6,104 nucleotides of DNA from Nocardioides sp. (lineage in GTDB: Bacteria; Actinomycetota; Actinomycetes; Propionibacteriales; Nocardioidaceae): positions 23,176 through 29,279 of the forward strand of contig DOWL01000150.1 in the NCBI GenBank assembly GCA_003519585.1. Direction: 5' to 3'. Positions 5,487 to 6,104 of this stretch are shown here, piece after piece. A program made the position numbers and the translations under genes. The stretch's first letter is position 1. Every line of letters starts with the position of its first letter. A model generated the notes under the pieces. The model made no database searches. It was not told the origin of the DNA and was given only the letters and a program-made list of their open reading frames with translations.

Positions 5487-5510
5487 ACTTTCCTAGTCTC
5501 TCGACGTCAA
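5482..5510 (-). promoter_or_regulatory. tam promoter (-35 TTGACG, 17 nt, -10 TATCTT)
   Basis: On the minus strand TTGACG (5505-5510) and TATCTT (5482-5487) are separated by exactly 17 nt, matching a housekeeping-sigma promoter. Transcription should start near 5475, leaving a leader of about 20 nt that includes the GAGGAG site. Operator O2 covers the -35 and O1 the -10. Confidence 0.7.
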
Positions 5511-5513
5511 GAA
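5498..5513. promoter_or_regulatory. MarR-type operator O2 (imperfect copy)
   Basis: Aligned to the palindrome at 5471-5486, this site matches 12 of 16 positions (core TCGACGTCAAGA). Its inverted halves TCTCGA/TCAAGA differ at one base. It lies 27 bp from O1, centre to centre, and covers the tam -35 hexamer. Confidence 0.55.
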
Positions 5514-5536
5514 TCTCGATCAGACCGGCAGCCGGA

Positions 5537-5542
5537 TACCAT
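5537..5542 (+). promoter_or_regulatory. Candidate leaderless -10 box of the MarR-family gene
   Basis: TACCAT fits TAnnnT and ends 6 nt before GTG 5549, where no Shine-Dalgarno is present. It supports that start over the further-upstream ATG at 5474, which lies inside operator O1. Confidence 0.5.
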
Positions 5543-5548
5543 GGCCGG

Positions 5549-6034
5549 GTGCAGGACGAGGTCGACGAGCTCACCGAGGCCTGGGCACGCGAGCGACCCG
5601 ACCTCGAGCTCGGCCCGGTCGCGGTCTTCAGCCGGATCTCGCGGCTCGCCCGCCACCTCGACCTGGCGCGGCGGGAGGCGTTCACGGCCCACGAGATCGA
5701 GTCGTGGGAGTTCGACGTGCTCGCCGCCCTGCGCCGCGCCGGCTCGCCGTACGAGCTCTCCCCCGGGCGACTACTCCGCGCCACGCTGGTCACCAGCGGC
5801 ACCATGACCAACCGCGTCGACCGGCTCGCCGACCGCGGCTTCGTCGAACGCCACCCCGACCCCGACGACCGGCGCGGGGTCATCGTCCGGCTGACCCGCG
5901 AGGGCAAGGACGCCGTGGACGGGGCGTTCACCGCCCTCATCGAGGCCGAGAAGTCCCTCTTGGCCGAGCTTCCCGCCGCCGACCAAGAGGAGTTGGCCAC
6001 GCTCCTGCGCCGGCTGCTGGCGCCGTTCGGCTGA
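5549..6034 (+). CDS. tamR: MarR-family regulator, probable TamR
   Basis: From GTG 5549 this is a 161-residue MarR-family protein. An N-terminal helix (DEVDELTEAWARERPDLEL, 3-21) precedes the dimerisation helices. The winged helix-turn-helix spans about 69-120: LSPGRLLRATLVTSGTMTNR with the recognition helix about 82-97, and the wing DPDDRRGVIVRLT (104-116). The C-terminal helices close the dimer interface. In Streptomyces coelicolor, TamR is a MarR protein divergent from tam that is released from DNA by trans-aconitate and related acids. Here both the arrangement and the protein type match, so I assign the same role by inference. A perfect palindrome and a second partial copy sit in the shared intergenic region and should serve tam repression and possibly autoregulation. 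It starts downstream of the operator. The assignment to MarR is firm, to TamR probable. Confidence 0.88.
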   Translation: MQDEVDELTEAWARERPDLELGPVAVFSRISRLARHLDLARREAFTAHEIESWEFDVLAALRRAGSPYELSPGRLLRATLVTSGTMTNRVDRLADRGFVERHPDPDDRRGVIVRLTREGKDAVDGAFTALIEAEKSLLAELPAADQEELATLLRRLLAPFG

Positions 6035-6041
6035 CTGTCTA

Positions 6042-6067
6042 CCGCGGCGGGCTGGCTGGTGCCGCGG
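6042..6067 (+). terminator. Candidate hairpin after tamR
   Basis: CCGCGGC (6042-6048) and GCCGCGG (6061-6067) form a perfect 7-bp stem with a 12-nt loop, beginning 8 nt after the stop codon. No T-tract follows. The last 70 bases of the window hold no gene that I can see. Confidence 0.35.
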
Positions 6068-6104
6068 GCGGCTGGCTACAGCCCGGACGGTGGTTGAGCC
6101 CGGA

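Noticed and set aside
5474..5548. Longer MarR protein starting at ATG 5474
   Set aside because: The start would lie inside the palindromic operator, and the added residues are not MarR-like. GTG 5549 has the leaderless box and the family-typical QDEVDEL start.
5455..6000. N-terminal extension of the tam frame to 6000
   Set aside because: It is antisense to the MarR gene. The GAGGAG site and GTG 5454 plus the Tam-like N-terminus show where the protein starts.

Overview
The window looks like chromosomal DNA of a high-GC actinobacterium. It is strongly GC-biased in third codon positions, uses several GTG starts, has many genes without a Shine-Dalgarno sequence, and encodes Mycobacterium/Streptomyces/Nocardioides-type protein families. 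The MiaB and Nudix proteins and the small hypothetical proteins resemble Nocardioidaceae, but that genus-level guess is inference from recognition only.

Layout. Positions 1-168 (minus) hold the N-terminus of miaA, cut by the window edge. Positions 229-1550 (plus) hold a four-gene block: a small MT0933/Rv0909-like 'antitoxin' family protein, a Nudix hydrolase, a very acidic disordered protein overlapping it by 4 bases, and a second small hydrophilic protein. Positions 1561-3018 (minus) hold miaB. MiaA and MiaB act in sequence on A37 of tRNAs, and here they flank the four-gene block, which runs the other way. Positions 3093-3782 (plus) hold two small genes that look co-transcribed. The first is a protein with a serine at every third residue for 29 consecutive triplets, followed by one membrane helix. 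The second is a two-helix membrane protein. Positions 3727-4544 (minus) hold a CsoR/FrmR-family regulator lacking all three usual sensing residues and, downstream of it, a DUF4442 hotdog-fold protein whose 3' end overlaps the membrane-protein gene. Positions 4678-6034 hold a divergent pair: tam (trans-aconitate 2-methyltransferase, minus) and a MarR-family gene resembling tamR (plus). Between them are a perfect 16-bp palindrome and a second imperfect copy, lying on the -10 and -35 of the tam promoter.

How the parts work together. MiaA/MiaB make the ms2i6A tRNA modification. The tamR-tam unit reads as a self-contained metabolite-responsive switch that methylates trans-aconitate, an inhibitor of aconitase. 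The other genes have no assigned pathway. Four genes without a Shine-Dalgarno sequence carry a TAnnnT box exactly 6 nt before the start codon, the geometry of leaderless transcripts.

There is no CRISPR array, mobile element, rRNA or tRNA gene, and I see no recognisable defence system. The least explained element is the serine-triplet membrane protein.
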